From Apoderus coryli (lineage: Eukaryota > Arthropoda > Insecta > Coleoptera > Attelabidae), in NCBI GenBank assembly GCA_911728435.2, contig OU452210.1, positions 2,170,001 through 2,234,000 of the forward strand: 64,000 bases of DNA, read 5' to 3'. Made by a program: the position numbers and the translations under genes. Shown in pieces: positions 42,903 to 56,289 of this stretch (positions are counted from its first letter, which is position 1; each line of letters begins with the position of its first letter). The notes under the pieces are model-generated. The model worked only from the letters and a program-made list of their open reading frames with translations. It was not told where the DNA came from and made no database searches.

Positions 42903-45900
42903 ATGAATTTTTGTAGGAGACTTGCCTTTATTAAAATCGTCACAATTATTTTTGTACTGAATTTTATTCAAATAATCCATAGTAATGTTAATATTAAGGA
43001 AATATCTCTGAAACTAAGTGCTGATTTAAAAGTGCTTAAGAATGAAGAACTTGGAATACCATTTGTTGAGGTAGGTATAAGGTACAAATATGTCCCTTCA
43101 TAACTGGTTAATTTATTATCTTATGTTTTTCAGAAATTATACAGTAACTTAAAATATACGTCGACAACTAATGTACCTCCAGTGAACGTGAGAAAAATAG
43201 CGGAGAATTTGGAAACAAAAGTACAAATTATATTTTCTGCAATAAAAAATGTCTCAATGTTGGTAGATGATATGCTAGTTAAAAATATTGAAGTACCCTT
43301 AACATTTGTACCATGCAAAATCAACTTTAAAGATAATGTTTCCTCAAATAATTGTTCGGACTGCGAAAATATCTTTCATCATACACAGAAAAATATCTCA
43401 ACACTAAGTTCAGCGGTCAAACAACAATATTTTGTTTCGGATAATCTCTTAAGCAAGATAAGCCAGTCTTCGTTTTCTGAATGTAGTTTGCATGATGAAA
43501 ATATTATTTGGTCAAATGTGCTGAGAAGAAATATTTATGTAAGAAAGAATATCGTACTTATACTAGATCATGGTGGCTCACTGAGCAAAAGACAGTTCCA
43601 TATTGTGAAATCGTTTGGTAAGTTTTTGCATCTTTATACATTGAAGTCCAGCTGTTAACCATTTGTTAATGTCCATTTCAGCCAAAGAACTACTTAATTC
43701 GTTAAATGAAAATGACCGTATAGCTTTAATAGGAGTTGGATCGGATTGGTCATTTAAAAATACTGAATGTTCATTGTCTAATAGTACTTTACCGTATCTC
43801 AAAGAGGCTACAAAAACATACGTTAACGCACTAAGTGAATTTGTTGACTCTCTCGTTAGAGGTAATGGTAAGTAACCAATACACATGATCAAAATTATTC
43901 TCACTGCATAGTACTTAAAAAGGGAATCGCATGTATACGCAATATCATGCAAATGTGCACATGCGGCAATTAAAACAAGTTGTTTGGAATGTAAATTGAA
44001 AAAAAAAAACACATAAAAAGCAAAGTAGACACATTCGGGTTTGCTCAATTGTATGAGAATTGCGGAATATTTAAAAGCCGTTTTTCCAAAACTGTCCAAA
44101 ACATGCGGCGTTCATCTTAAGAGTGGCACTGTAATGATAATAAAACTAATTTAATGTTTATATAATTAAATATTTCTAGGCGCAACAAACCATGTGGAAG
44201 GTTTTAAAAAGGGCTTGGAGATTGCTTTGCAAGATATGGATATAATTACAAACGAAACTGCTATGCTAATTTATGTTAGTCGAGGTTTACTATCGTCTTT
44301 AACTGAACCAAGAAGTGTATTGCAAGTTATTTCCCAGTTTACAAGTAATGTAAACAAATCACTTATCATAAATACATGCGCTGTTATTGATGGTAAGATT
44401 TTAATTTTATTACAATAGTATAATAGATAGAGAGCTGGCTAAAGAATGGTAGTGTGTCAAAATTATATCACGTACAGGTTAGGTCTAAGACGCCCTGGAA
44501 AAGTAATACGAGTGTTGGACGTTGAATATGATTCTGATGATGATTCCAGATTCTAGGCATTGATTAACTTTATCAAAAGAAAAAGTTAAATAAAAACTAA
44601 CTGATATGTTAACTAAAAAGTACATCCAATTCGGTTTTAATTTAATGTAGATTTCAACTAGCCAGAAATCTAAATAAAAGTATCTCATAATTAAAATATG
44701 CATATTTTGCACCAGATTTGCCTGCATTTAAATGATGAAAATATTTGATCATTAATTTTGAACTATCTGTATAACATCAAACAAAAATGGGGTGGACAAT
44801 TTAGGCTGGTTTTTAGCTAAATAAAAGGTAGTCAGGATGTCGACATATTTTCGTTAAAACTAACGATGAGCAATAAAGTTTTTTGTTATCAGTTTAGTTT
44901 CCGAGAAAATCATCGAAATTTACTCTATCAAATAACTCTCTTATTTTAACAAACACAAAAAAATGTTACAGGACCTTTTAATAGATACGGCCAATATCAA
45001 TACAGTTACGTACTTTGAAATTTTTGGGGGACCAGTTCAGGATATATGATATAATATTTTGGTTTTTAAATTGAACATCCAGTATATTTTAGGCTATTTT
45101 TATTTCTTTTTTAATTCTCTCTCGCCCAATACTATTTCTTACAGTTTTTGCTACAGAGTCAAATGAAATGACAAGTCAACAGGAGAACATTAGTTTACTA
45201 TAATTGCGTTCCCAAAAAGGTTTCACATTAAGAAACTTATAAAAGAAGACAAGAAGAAGATTTTATATTTTAAGAACGAAAGACACTTAAATAAATTTCC
45301 ATTTTCTTAAATTTTAGAGTTAAAACCAGTGATGTATGAGACCCACTTTTTACAAGATATTGCTGATCAGAATTATTCAAAATACAATGTGTCCTACCGA
45401 AATAACGGAATTAAACCTAGAGGAAATATGTTAACAATCAATAAGACTGAAGATATTAAATTTGCAATAAATCTATTTTTTAAACCATTTAATCAAAATG
45501 ATGATTATTTTACTGACAAACAAATATCGCTACCAACGTGGGATGCTCGAAGCGCTGGTAGGTATTTTAAATTTTTATTATAACAAAAGAAAAAAATTCC
45601 AGATTGCCACAGTTGGGAGCATGTGTTGCAAATCTAACGATAATTTTCTTGTTAACTCTAAACACTATTAATTCTTCTGAGTGTTGTGCTCGATACTCCT
45701 ATGTGTGTATCAATAAAAGATGCGTGGGTAAAAATTATTGCTGAAAATCCCAATATTATGTGGTTTTGTGGTGGTGGTTTTAATGTTCGATCAAAGCTTA
45801 TACCGTACCGAAGCAGTGGTTCAACTCTCGACGTTCTATGGAGCCACCAATAGGAACGTTGTCCTCATATTATGAGCATGCGCATGTTCCTTCTACATCA

Positions 45901-48900
45901 GCTGGGCACTGCATAATATCTTTGTCTCTTTCATATCAGAGATAGACTTCAGAGGATTATCGAGTTTACTAAAACGAAAGCTGTCTGCCATTTTATTTAT
46001 TTGTTAATGTATTTTGTTTTATGTCTAGAAAATAGATATACTCAGACTGTATGTATGTACTTTATGTGCTCTGGATCATCACCTTTTATGCTCCTTGGTC
46101 AGCAGATTTAAAGCCAATATTTCCTAGCTAATTTTTTATTCAAAGTTTGTAATTAATTTTATTATTAATTTTTCTTTCCTGCCAACTTATTTTATTTTAG
46201 TTTTTATATTCTCTGTCCGTTTTTGTAAGTATACTTATCACTGTAATTGAGTTGAAACATGTTGGAAATAAATATTATTATTATTCCAGATTTGCTAATG
46301 TCCTTTACATATGGTTGGTATACAGTCCAAAACAACTTCGCTATTTTGGGGACAGATGTATATTTCTCAAATTTAGCCGAAGATATTAGTTATTACAGTA
46401 GTAACCAACAATATACATACGCATTTTTAATGGATCATAATGGTTTAGTGTTGGTACATCCATCAATTTCCCGTCCATCAATTGCGACACATCCGATATC
46501 GTTTGTCGATATACAATACATCGAAAAAATTGTCGATATCGATGCATTAAAAAGAAAAATGTTTAGTACCGCTCATGATGGATTTCATTTTACGAAGAAT
46601 CACAATAACGAAGAGGTGGGTGTTTTAAAATAAGCATTAGGTATGAAATATTGACCTCTGAGTACTTCCTACTTTTCTACTTAGTATTGTTTAGAAATAA
46701 CAGAGTGATCAAAAAATCTTGTATAAATATGTATATAGAAATTTCGATATTTAATCCGATGAATCGAGAGTTACATTTAAGGTTTCATAATTTTTTAGCG
46801 GGAATATCACTGGCATAAAGCTACTAAATATTTCATTGTATGTATTGTGGTAAACAAGAACTACGGCGAGTTTAACAGACCTTACAAAGCATCACCAGGT
46901 TTATCTGTGAGCAAATTGGTGTATCAAAATATGCTCGATGGATCAGCGGATTACAAATTGTGTAGACATCTCAATCAAATAGCCACGCTAGGTAAGCAGT
47001 TAATTTATTAATTACATTGTTTAAAAAATTGTGATTTCGAAAAGATAAAACTGTGGTGCTTCTAACCATCTTCTGTAATCTTAAGATGAAGGTTAGCTGA
47101 AACCTTTGTTGTTGCTAATGTCGCAACCAAAAGTGTTTTGTATTTTTTAAATTATTTTTATGCATTCGAAATCAAGATAATCCATATTTTACAGATGCTG
47201 CTTCTCTGTATTTGAGTATGTCCTGTTTCCAATCACCATTTTCGGCATCTAGGACAACACAAGATAAACTCATCAAACAAGGATATTTAGCTTACCTGAA
47301 AGATAGCACAGGACTTCTAATCAATCCAGGTCTGAAGAAAGAAATTAAAGACGAAGTTTCAGCTCTGGCCCACATACTAGACTTTCTTCGAAATCGCCAT
47401 CTATCTTCACCGTTATCTAAGTATATTGTGAGACGTTATGCATCCTCTTATAGTGGTGTTCTACAAATGTTTCCAGGTAGTGTTTTATCACCAACATTGG
47501 AAGCAACAAAACGTCCATGGTTTTTACGTGCCTTAAACCATAAAAACAGGGTAATTTTAATTCCGCCTTATTTAGACAAAGGAGGAGCAGGGTATATCAT
47601 GACAGTGGCGTATGCTACAGGTCAAACTGTTGTGGCAGCAGATTTTACATATGGTTATGTATTAAGACTCCTTATTAAGCAAATGCCATTTTGCATGGAT
47701 ACAAAAGTAACATGTTTTCTTATTGATGATCAAGGTTATATTATTTATCATCCCAATTTAATGAACGTTAATGGTGCTAGACCAGTTGAACAGCAACATA
47801 TTGTTCATCGCGAATCGTTAGTTGCTAACGATATCCTAAATCATAAACATTTTATCAAAAAGTATTTGTGCAATAACTATGGTGATAAAACTATTCAACG
47901 TTATTATACTTTAAATACAAGTTTTTCGGATGTTTTGATTAATTTTGTTCCTGGTGAACATTGTGTCACGTACCGCATTACATCTGTGCCGAATACAAAT
48001 ATGTTTGTCGGTATTGTAAATGCTTCCTGCGATGTGGTAGCAGCATTTTGTCCCTGTAGCATAACTGATCGTTTGTGTTTGAATTGTAGGCGAATGGAAC
48101 AAAAAGAGTGTGAATGCCCGTGTGAATGTCCTTTACAGACTCAAACAAATTCTTGCCAAGAGACTAATAGAACTATCATAGATAACATGCCGTGCATGTG
48201 GTATTCAGATAATTCGTTGGATCCAAGTTTTACTATGGATGTTGAAAGTCAATTGGATTCGTGTATTCCTATTAATTGCCAAACGGAACAGACTCATTTG
48301 GACTGTTTGGGTCTTATAGGTTGCGAATGGTGTCGCTACGATTTAGATGGAAATTATTTGAAAAAACCATTTTGTTCCCCTATAACGAGCTGCTTTAATG
48401 GGGTTTTCGGATTAAGCGCACCTTATAGAGGTGATTTGAGTGAATCCACTATACCTTCCGATTCGGAATATTCTCCTGTAGGGCCTATTTTAGGATCACT
48501 TATTGCAATGTCAATACTTCTTGTTCTATTGTTCATTTGTTACCGATCTTATACAAATCCTTCGATAGAACGTATTTATTTATCATCGACTCAAGATCAG
48601 CTGCAAATGAGTGATTTGAATGTAAATGAAAACTATCATGATTTGGGTAATCACAGAGATAAATTGTTAAAAGAAGATTGTCCCAACCCAGTGTCTCCGT
48701 ACTGCGTAGCTAGTACCTATAGAAGAACTAATACCGCAGCTGACTCAGATCATGGTTATTCTACTATGACACCTCATGACGAGTCAGAACATCTTTCGTT
48801 AGCGCCAGTTGAGGTTGAGTCATTAGAGGACGATATAATGTCCGATACTACCTCTGTGCATACAAGCATATCAACAAAACATACACCGCATCTTATGTCA

Positions 48901-48978
48901 CCTATGTTTACAAAAATTCCTAATAGAAACTGCATGATAGTACCAGTTACGGTTCATAGAAATATTGAAACCTCATGA
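42903..48978 (+). CDS. CACHD1: CACHD1 homologue (VWFA and Cache domain protein)
   Basis: Eight exons, 42903-43070, 43134-43617, 43682-43867, 44180-44392, 45318-45557, 46290-46615, 46799-46991 and 47195-48978, join in frame through GT-AG introns to 1197 residues (human about 1270). An N-terminal hydrophobic segment (I-V-T-I-I-F-V-L-N-F) acts as signal peptide. The VWA domain starts at N-I-V-L-I-L-D-H-G-G-S (Asp201), a MIDAS-like site with Gly in place of the first Ser. Cache modules follow: F-A-I-L-G-T-D-V-Y-F and L-V-L-V-H-P in exon 6, and R-P-W-F-L-R-A with T-V-V-A-A-D-F-T in exon 8. A Cys-rich region (C-E-C-P-C-E-C-P) precedes one membrane helix at about 1035-1055 and a tail of about 140 residues. 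Vertebrate CACHD1 is an alpha2delta-like type I membrane protein that modulates Cav3 calcium channels and also binds Frizzled/LRP6; the insect role is inferred. The gene looks intact. AATAAA at 49090 is a good poly-A signal. Confidence 0.95.
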
Positions 48979-49089
48979 CCGTATATTATATTTTTGATGT
49001 TTTATAATGTATGTAGTTTTGTCATTGTTGCCATATGTAAGATTAAGTTTTTATTGTGATGTTTATTTTAATTTTAAATTATCATAACC

Positions 49090-49095
49090 AATAAA
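49090..49095 (+). terminator. CACHD1 poly-A signal
   Basis: AATAAA 112 bases after the CACHD1 stop codon. Confidence 0.55.
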
Positions 49096-49976
49096 CTTAG
49101 TAAATGTTTTGTTTGTGCTATGTGACAGTAATACGTGACCTATACTTGCCTTTATTTTTGTCAGAGAATCAATACCTTTTTGTTATTTTTTATAGCTCTC
49201 TGATAATTCTTATTTATGTAGTAATAGTGTAGAAATATATTTTTTGACTTTGAAACAGTATTATTTATAATTTTACATAGAATATACAGAACAATGTATT
49301 TATTTAAGGTCTTTATTATAGCGAAAACCCCAATATTTATAAAAAATGAATTTAAATCAAAGAAAAAGGGTGTAAACAAATTATCGTACTCGGTTTTACA
49401 TTTCTGTCATAAGATTATACTATTTTTCAAAGCCACTAGCACCAAACCACATAGGTACTGCTATTAAGAAGACTGATGATGATTGGCCTGCTCTAAAAAT
49501 AATAACAGGTTTTAATAACAATAGCATTCCTTCTTCACAGAAGTTGAACCATATAGTTAATTTTTTAACAGAATTTGTGTAAGAATTTTTACTGCTCTCT
49601 ATTCATCACTGGCATATTGCACACTTCATCACTGCCATATTGCACACCTTAGACTATACTCGACATAAAAACTGGTTTGTTTTTATATATAAATTTGAAT
49701 TTCATAATGGTTCATACGTGTCAGTTAATATGTGTAATAAGAACTGATAATTATATCAGGGAAATCGACAAGATTGAAAATGCAACAGGGAATGAGGGGC
49801 ACTCTTCGCAAATATACATATAAACTGTTTACATCACAATAATTAAGGTTGCATGCATACCAGAACTATCCAACTACAATTCGATTTCTTTATAGCATTA
49901 TCATATAATATGTGTGTTTAAACTGCAGCTAATATTATTTTCTCTTTAATATGTTTTTTTAACAATGTAGGGTTTG

Positions 49977-50341
49977 GTGGATTATAATAGGTCCAATCAA
50001 AAACTTTCAGAAAACCATGAGTTTAAAAGTATATATATATATATATTATACGGCAGGTATTACTTACATTTTTATTGTGCGTTTTATTATTATTTTAGTA
50101 AAAAACAAAACAACACGATGTAAGTAACTTCTGCCTTTTAATATATATTTTTTAAACTCCTGTTTTTTTTGGATTCATCATAGATTAGTATTATTTTTTG
50201 CATATATTTTTTAATGTGATTCATATTATTTTAATTATTAATAAAAAATATTGATAAATTTGTAGAACCCTGAAGATGCCTAAATAAATAGGCGAAATGT
50301 TGGCATTTTTCTGAAAGTTGGATATTCATATAATCCACCAG
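49977..50341 (+). mobile_element. Penelope-like remnant with inverted ends
   Basis: GGTGGATTATAATAGGTCC and AACTTTCAGAAAA at 49977-50014 return inverted at 50305-50341. Near the right end CTGAAGA (50270-50276) is followed by a 5-bp stem GCCTA/TAGGC and GAAA (50294-50297). This is the CUGANGA-stem-GAAA arrangement of hammerhead-like motifs in Penelope-like elements. No coding sequence. Confidence 0.55.
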
Positions 50342-50774
50342 TAAACACAAGAGATCGTAATTTAACCCAAATCGTTGTTAATTACATTTAGAAAATTATT
50401 ATTGTAAACTTTTTATTGATTATAAGTAATATTTGGAAAATTATTGTAATATTGTCTCATTTTTGTTGTGTAAATATTAAAAATTTTATTTAATTATCCG
50501 AATAAAGTTGTGTCCATATTGTAGTAGTCTGTTTATATAAGGACTTCGTCTGATTTGTTCCTTTTAATTGTTTAATATAGCTCTTAAAATACGGATTGCG
50601 TTATTTATATGCGAATTGTTATTAAATACAATCCATCCATATTTACAGCACATAAAAAGGTTATCTGAGGCTTAATCTATATAAGAATTTATTTTAGAAG
50701 TGTTGCGGCAGGTACAAATACATATTGAAGTATCGACGAAACGTTAATAATTTGTAAAAAACAACTAATAAGGT

Positions 50775-51225
50775 AGTTTCTTAGGTCTTGAATGATATCG
50801 TCCTATACCAAACAAAAGCATTAAAATTGAAACCTGTTCTGGACCTGATGGGTTGTGGTGAAATTTAGACAGGGCAAATGATATTATGAACGGCTATCTA
50901 CATGCCAAACGACATGAGGGACTTCGCCATCAAGGATAGTGTCTTAGGACTTGAATTATAGCTTCCTATGCCAAAAGCATGGAAATAAAACCTGTTCCTT
51001 GCCTGATGGGTGGTGAAATTTAGGCTTATGAAGGGATATCTGCATGCCAAACAACATGCGTGGGGTGAGTCATTAAGGATAGTTTCTTAGGTTTTGAATG
51101 ATAGCGTCTTATACCAAACAAAAGCATTAACCTTGAAACCTGTTCTGGGCCTGATGGGGTTACGAAATTTAGGCAGGACAAAATATTATGAAGGGCTATC
51201 TGCACACTTCACTCCTTTTCTATCT
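50775..51225. repeat. Three-copy tandem repeat, 143-163 bp unit
   Basis: AGTTTCTTAGGTCTTGAATG, then CCTATACCAAACAAAAGCAT, GAAACCTGTTCTGG and GGCTATCT recur three times, beginning at 50775, 50938 and 51081. The units differ by small deletions. No open frame. Confidence 0.7.
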
Positions 51226-51229
51226 CAAC

Positions 51230-52150
51230 TAAAATGGTTGCCGATACTCCAGGATTCTCAAAACGATGAATGAATGTTGATGCTACCGTCTTCTAAAGTT
51301 ATTCTTGTGTCGAGTGTGTTATTCGGATGTCGAGTAATCACTAAACTACTTTTACAAATCGATCGTATTGGGAATTTCCCATCACTTGTATACCTGACTA
51401 TAACAGTAATTCCAATTTTTTTTTTAATGTTTCTTTTTCTACAGTTTAATATGAATTTTCATCAAGTACAAGTCAATACTATCGTCGAATTAAAAACCCG
51501 TTTGGTAATATAAAATCATATATAATTTCTCTTTTGTGTGAAAATAGATGAGGATCGTTCAGGGAAGACTGAAAGGTTGGGTAGTGAGTTCACAGTTGTG
51601 AATTCTGCAATATCTTTAAAAGCTTATACCTACGTATAATAATACTATGGGTAAATGAAAATAAATCTACATAAAAATAAATTCGTGCTTTATTGGAGAT
51701 TTCACATTGCCATGTTTTGATGGTAACACAGAAAGTAACGACTAGTTTTGACAAAAACAAAATTTTTATATAAAAATCATTCAAACGGTAGGTAAAGCAC
51801 CTTGACAAATAAATTACAATAACATAAGAACTTTAAAATAAATAAGAACATTGATTTTTGTTTCAACATGAAAAACTAACACTAGGAACATTTTTTTTCA
51901 AATGTTTTATGTTTTAAGTATTTTTTTAATAACATTTTTATAGATTTATTTTTTTTATACTTTTAAATTCGTATATTTATTTAAATTATCGCTAGAAATT
52001 ACTTATAGTATCAAATTAAAATAAAAAAAATACCTGTGCTTGATCTGAAAATGGGTAAATTATAAGACAAACGGAAAAGTATCGATTAGTTTTGTAATTC
52101 TAATAATGAAAAAATAGAAAAGTATCGATACCCTTACAAATATTAACAGA
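51230..52150. other. Spacer downstream of Cyclin G
   Basis: AT-rich with long A and T runs, and no supported gene. The 3' UTR of the minus-strand Cyclin G gene probably lies in 51930-52154. Confidence 0.4.
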
Positions 52151-52154
52151 ACAA

Positions 52155-55100
52155 TTATTCTCTAATGGTTTTGAAGGGCAATTCATAATCACGATGTTTG
52201 TAAGACAACTGAATAGTGGATACAGAGAATTGCCACACCAATTTTTGACGATGCTTTGATTTACCATAATTATCATAATGTTTCAAAATGTTTGAAACAC
52301 TAAAATGGCAACTTTTTAACTCGGACATCTTGATCTGAAACAGAAACACACACATTGAAGTAAGGACATTTGAGTTTGCGCCTCCATGAACTCAAAGGTC
52401 ATAACAAAATGTCAAGACCTGTAGGGTCCAAGATTTTTTAAAATCCTAAATACTCCCAAGATGAGTTACATATATCAAGTAACAAGTACCTACTACGTAA
52501 CTAGTTTTGGGTTTTCTTTAGAGCCGGAGAACTTTAAATTGTCAAAACTATTTTCTGTAACAGCCGATTTAACACACCGACACAACGTCTGTTAATAATT
52601 GTTCAAAGTTATTTTGAAAAATATGGTTGCAATTTCAGAAAATCCTCCGGCATTACGTGCTTTTTATGGTGCCCCTAATCGTCCATCAGATTAATTCTAG
52701 AAACTATGGATTTTTTTTGCAATACGTTTGTTCTCGTAAGACGTCGTACAAGTACAGTGTGAAGACAACAAAAAATTGATGGTGTTCAGAGTATTGTTGA
52801 TATTGATTTAGGTTTAAGTGTTTACAAGAGTCATCTTGTATAAAATTTGAAGCCACAAAATTACATTTGATGAATGGGTCGAAGGAAACATTGCTATTGA
52901 TTGAAAATTTCATTTGAAAATGTTGTTCAGTGATGAAGTACACTTTTGGTTAAATGGCTATGTCAATAAGCAGAATTGCCGCATTTGAAACGATGATAAT
53001 CCACAAGCCATTGTTTGATGCGCTATATGAGCCGGTGGCCAACATTGGTCCATATGTCCTCAAAAATGACGATGATCAGACCGTTACACTCAACTGTGAG
53101 CAGTACAGAGACATGATTACTAACGTTTTCGTGTCTATATTGGAAGGCAATAATGTTGCAGACATGTGGTTTCAGCAGGACGGAGCCACATGCCACACAA
53201 CGCTTGAAACGTATTACATTGGAAGAAACATTTGATGAACCATTCATTTCACGAAATGTACCTGTTAACATTCGTGCGAATTGATTCGTGATATGATCAT
53301 TTTCTCTGGGAATATGTAAAGTCGCATAACTACGACGATAAACTAGAAACAATTGAGCACTTGGAAGCTAACATTTGAGGTCTGATATTCTGCGAAGAAA
53401 GTGTGAAAATTGGACTTCCGGATTGGGTTGGGTCCTCAGCCCTGGCGGTACATGCTCGATATCATATTCCAAAATTATCTTTTAATATAAATTATAAATT
53501 CAATTTACATTTTATAAAATTATTTACCTTTGATGTGTGTTGAAGTTCCCTCACTATTGCGAGTAACATTTCTCCAAAACGGGTTAGCGCTCTGTTAGGA
53601 ATAGTCATTGCCATCATCGTTTCAATCTCAAGTTGTATTAGAGTCAATGCAATTGTTGAAGATTTATGGAATGCTGCAGAACTATCTGCTAAAATAACTT
53701 CTGCATACGCAAGAATATGTTCCAATTGCAAAAAATCCTTCGATATAAGTTTCTTATCGAAGTGCCTTGTGAAGCAATGGAATATCTTCAAATACACTTT
53801 CAAGAAATCAATAACAGTAGTGACGTTTCCGTTCTCAGTGATTTGTTCAAATCTAAGTTTATCTTTAATTATGTCTGCCATTCTGAGCATATCGCTAGCG
53901 GAACATTTACTTTGCGATATTTTCACCAACTGATTAGCGTCAATTTTAGCGTTTTCCTTTTGAGCGGCCAAATAAAAGCAACTGACTGTCACACATTTCA
54001 AGTACTTCTCCTGAACCTGAAAAATGAATGGATTCCACATCTAATTACAATGAAAGAAACTGCATTTAATATTTCAGATAACAACAAAGTGATAATCCAA
54101 CAATAACAAAAAAATATCGAAATCTTATAAAGGAACATGTACAATTATTCAATCCCAGGCACTCGCATCATGCAAGAGTGTATGCACCAAATAGATTATA
54201 TTTGCCACCAGCGTGACCTCACTATGAAACTAATACACCAGGCTTATTGCTGGAAATATTCGGATAACAAAGTTTGCTATGAGCTAAATAGAACAGTAGA
54301 AGAAATGAACGTTAGTATATCAGTCAATAGCACACGGTGATGATCCTGAGAAAAATAATGGTCAAGTAGGGAACAGTAGTTAAGTAAGTAGCGCGTCCTA
54401 AATCCGCCACTGGCCTCATCCACCAGTGAAATCTCAGAAGATCTTCTAAATAAAGTTTTTTATTTTTTAAATAAATGTTGACAGTACATTTTCGGCTATT
54501 TAATTTTTAATTATATCTGTTTAAGTAATAACGTCTATATATTATTCTAACAGTAGTAGTTCCAGTACAGCATATACAAAAACCCAAGAAAATATTGATA
54601 AACAGCTATTGTCACTTTTTACCTCAGGTTCGACACGCATGTTTACTTTGACAAGACAGAAGAGTACAGTACAGCATTTTCTACTAATAGACACAAAACA
54701 ATTCCTTTCCGATTTGAAATAGGTAACTATTTCGCAAAGCAATTAACTTTAATGTGAAAATATGATTTTTCGGAATATTATAGTATTTTTCCTTAGCAGG
54801 CCATATACCTATAGGTAGGTAGTACAATATCTTTTAAATATATATTTATAGAAGCGTTTTATGTTTAAATAATTACGTAAATACAAATAAAGAAAAAGAA
54901 AATCTGGCACATGAATACCATAAAGAGTGGAAATTATGTCACGGTCAATGAATTACAAAATTATTTTTATTTTTTATATCAGTTACCTCCGAAGTAACTA
55001 AGTATTCAACTAAATATTGATTATAACAAAGCAATCAATCTGAACCAATAATATTTATAACTTTAGATTTCCATCATGACATCAATTATGTAATCAAAGG

Positions 55101-55610
55101 TTTAATAGAGTAGGCTAGAGACAAATATAAATTATAGGAACTACTTTGATGCATGCTTCACAAACCTACCTAATGTCTTTTAAGCTAGCTATTTAGGAAC
55201 AAAGTGTACGCACTTTTCAGAGCAAGTAAAAGCCACTATTACAAATAAAGTTCAATATACGTAATAAGCACATATAAAAGTGTACTTACCTTCATTTTGG
55301 AGAGAAACATATCCAAATATGAGACAGCAGTGAAAAATACATTGTGAGATGAGGCATACCAAAATTTTAGGAATTTTAAAGTGTTCACAGCACCATCTCG
55401 AGACTCTAGTGTTACTTCTCCTGGCTTCTGTTCATTTTGTGTGATCGCCAATAAATTTGGTCGAAAATAGTTTTCGACCGATAGAGCTTCTTCGAGATTA
55501 AATGCGAAAGGTTTGAGATTTAAAGCATCCGGTATAGACCAGCCTTTACTTTTGCCCCCTTTGTCCATAGTTTGGTTCGCGAATGTTGATAAAAAATGTT
55601 CCAAAATCAT
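52155..55610 (-). CDS. CycG: Cyclin G
   Basis: Three minus-strand exons, 55610-55290, 54016-53528 and 52334-52155, all phase 0, give 329 residues. An in-frame TGA sits immediately before the ATG at 55610, which fixes the start. The cyclin box starts with R-D-G-A-V-N-T-L-K-F-L-K-F-W-Y and L-D-M-F-L-S-K-M-K in exon 1 and continues with L-K-C-V-T-V-S-C-F-Y-L-A-A, L-V-K-I-S-Q-S-K-C-S-A-S-D-M-L-R-M and F-L-K-V-Y in exon 2. The third exon has S-C-H-F-S-V-S-N-I-L and R-Q-K-L-V-W-Q-F-S. This pattern is that of the G-type cyclins (Drosophila CycG), which act in growth control, DNA damage response and PP2A or chromatin regulation rather than driving a classical cell-cycle kinase step. Exon 2 could read on to a stop at 53492, but the third exon restores the expected tail. 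Intron 2 contains a dead DDE transposase in the opposite orientation. Confidence 0.93.
52620..53440 (+). pseudogene. Degenerate DDE transposase in Cyclin G intron
   Basis: The plus strand reads F-S-D-E-V-H-F-W-L-N-G-Y-V-N-K near 52922-52965, then after shifts G-P-Y-V-L-K, V-T-L-N-C-E-Q-Y-R-D-M-I, and M-W-F-Q-Q-D-G-A-T-C-H-T near 53161-53200 (second catalytic Asp). It is the same transposase group as the remnant at 3280-4040. Several stops and shifts; antisense to Cyclin G. Confidence 0.75.
54041..55285. other. Cyclin G intron 1
   Basis: Contains a plus-strand frame at 54137-54340 with several Cys and His (E-C-M-H-Q-I-D-Y-I-C-H) that I cannot assign. Otherwise AT-rich without features. Confidence 0.35.
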
Positions 55611-56289
55611 TCAACAGACTTAACCATCCCAAGTACCGATTTTAACAGTTTAAAATCCAGCGACAGCAAAAGTAATTGCAGGTCTAAAACCTATAAGTAT
55701 AATAATGAAAAATACATAAGTTAATCTTGAATGTTCAAACAAGTGTAAACAAGTTTGAATTCAAATATAAAAATGCATTAGGTACATATTATAGTACCTA
55801 TATAGATGCGCAAAAAAGGTAACACCTATATATCTTTCTGATGCAAGATCAGTAAATTTAAGGAAATCATGAATAACAGTTTACTTACCCGGATGCTTAA
55901 ATGTCGGAATTATCTTGGATGATTTGTTCTTATATTTAATTTTAATGATAAGTGCTAACACAAGAAATTAAGCATTTAAGATCGATAGAAACTGAAAGTA
56001 ACAACAATGTTGACAATTGTGTAATGAATGACAATTGACAAAAATATCAACAAAGGAATGTAGTGCAGTACACGCAGTTGCCAAACTTATTTGAAAAGTT
56101 GAAGCTATTGACTGCGTTTAACGAGAAATTGCAATTTATTTTAATTCCTTTTTAATGTAGGCTATAATAATACCTACATTTATGTCAATAATATATTACT
56201 TATGAAAATCAACATTCTTATCAAAAACCACAGTAGTTTAATTGGGAAACCGCTCACTACTTTAAGTGTAATAATAATTATTCTGTAAT

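Noticed and set aside
43578..44099. 173-residue minus-strand frame over CACHD1 exon 3
   Set aside because: Shadow of CACHD1 coding sequence on the other strand, running on into introns.
52155..52355. Short minus-strand frame as a separate small gene
   Set aside because: Acceptor, phase and motifs show that it is the last exon of Cyclin G.
53717..54106. 129-residue plus-strand frame opposite Cyclin G exon 2
   Set aside because: It is antisense to the well-supported Cyclin G exon and has no protein-like motifs of its own.
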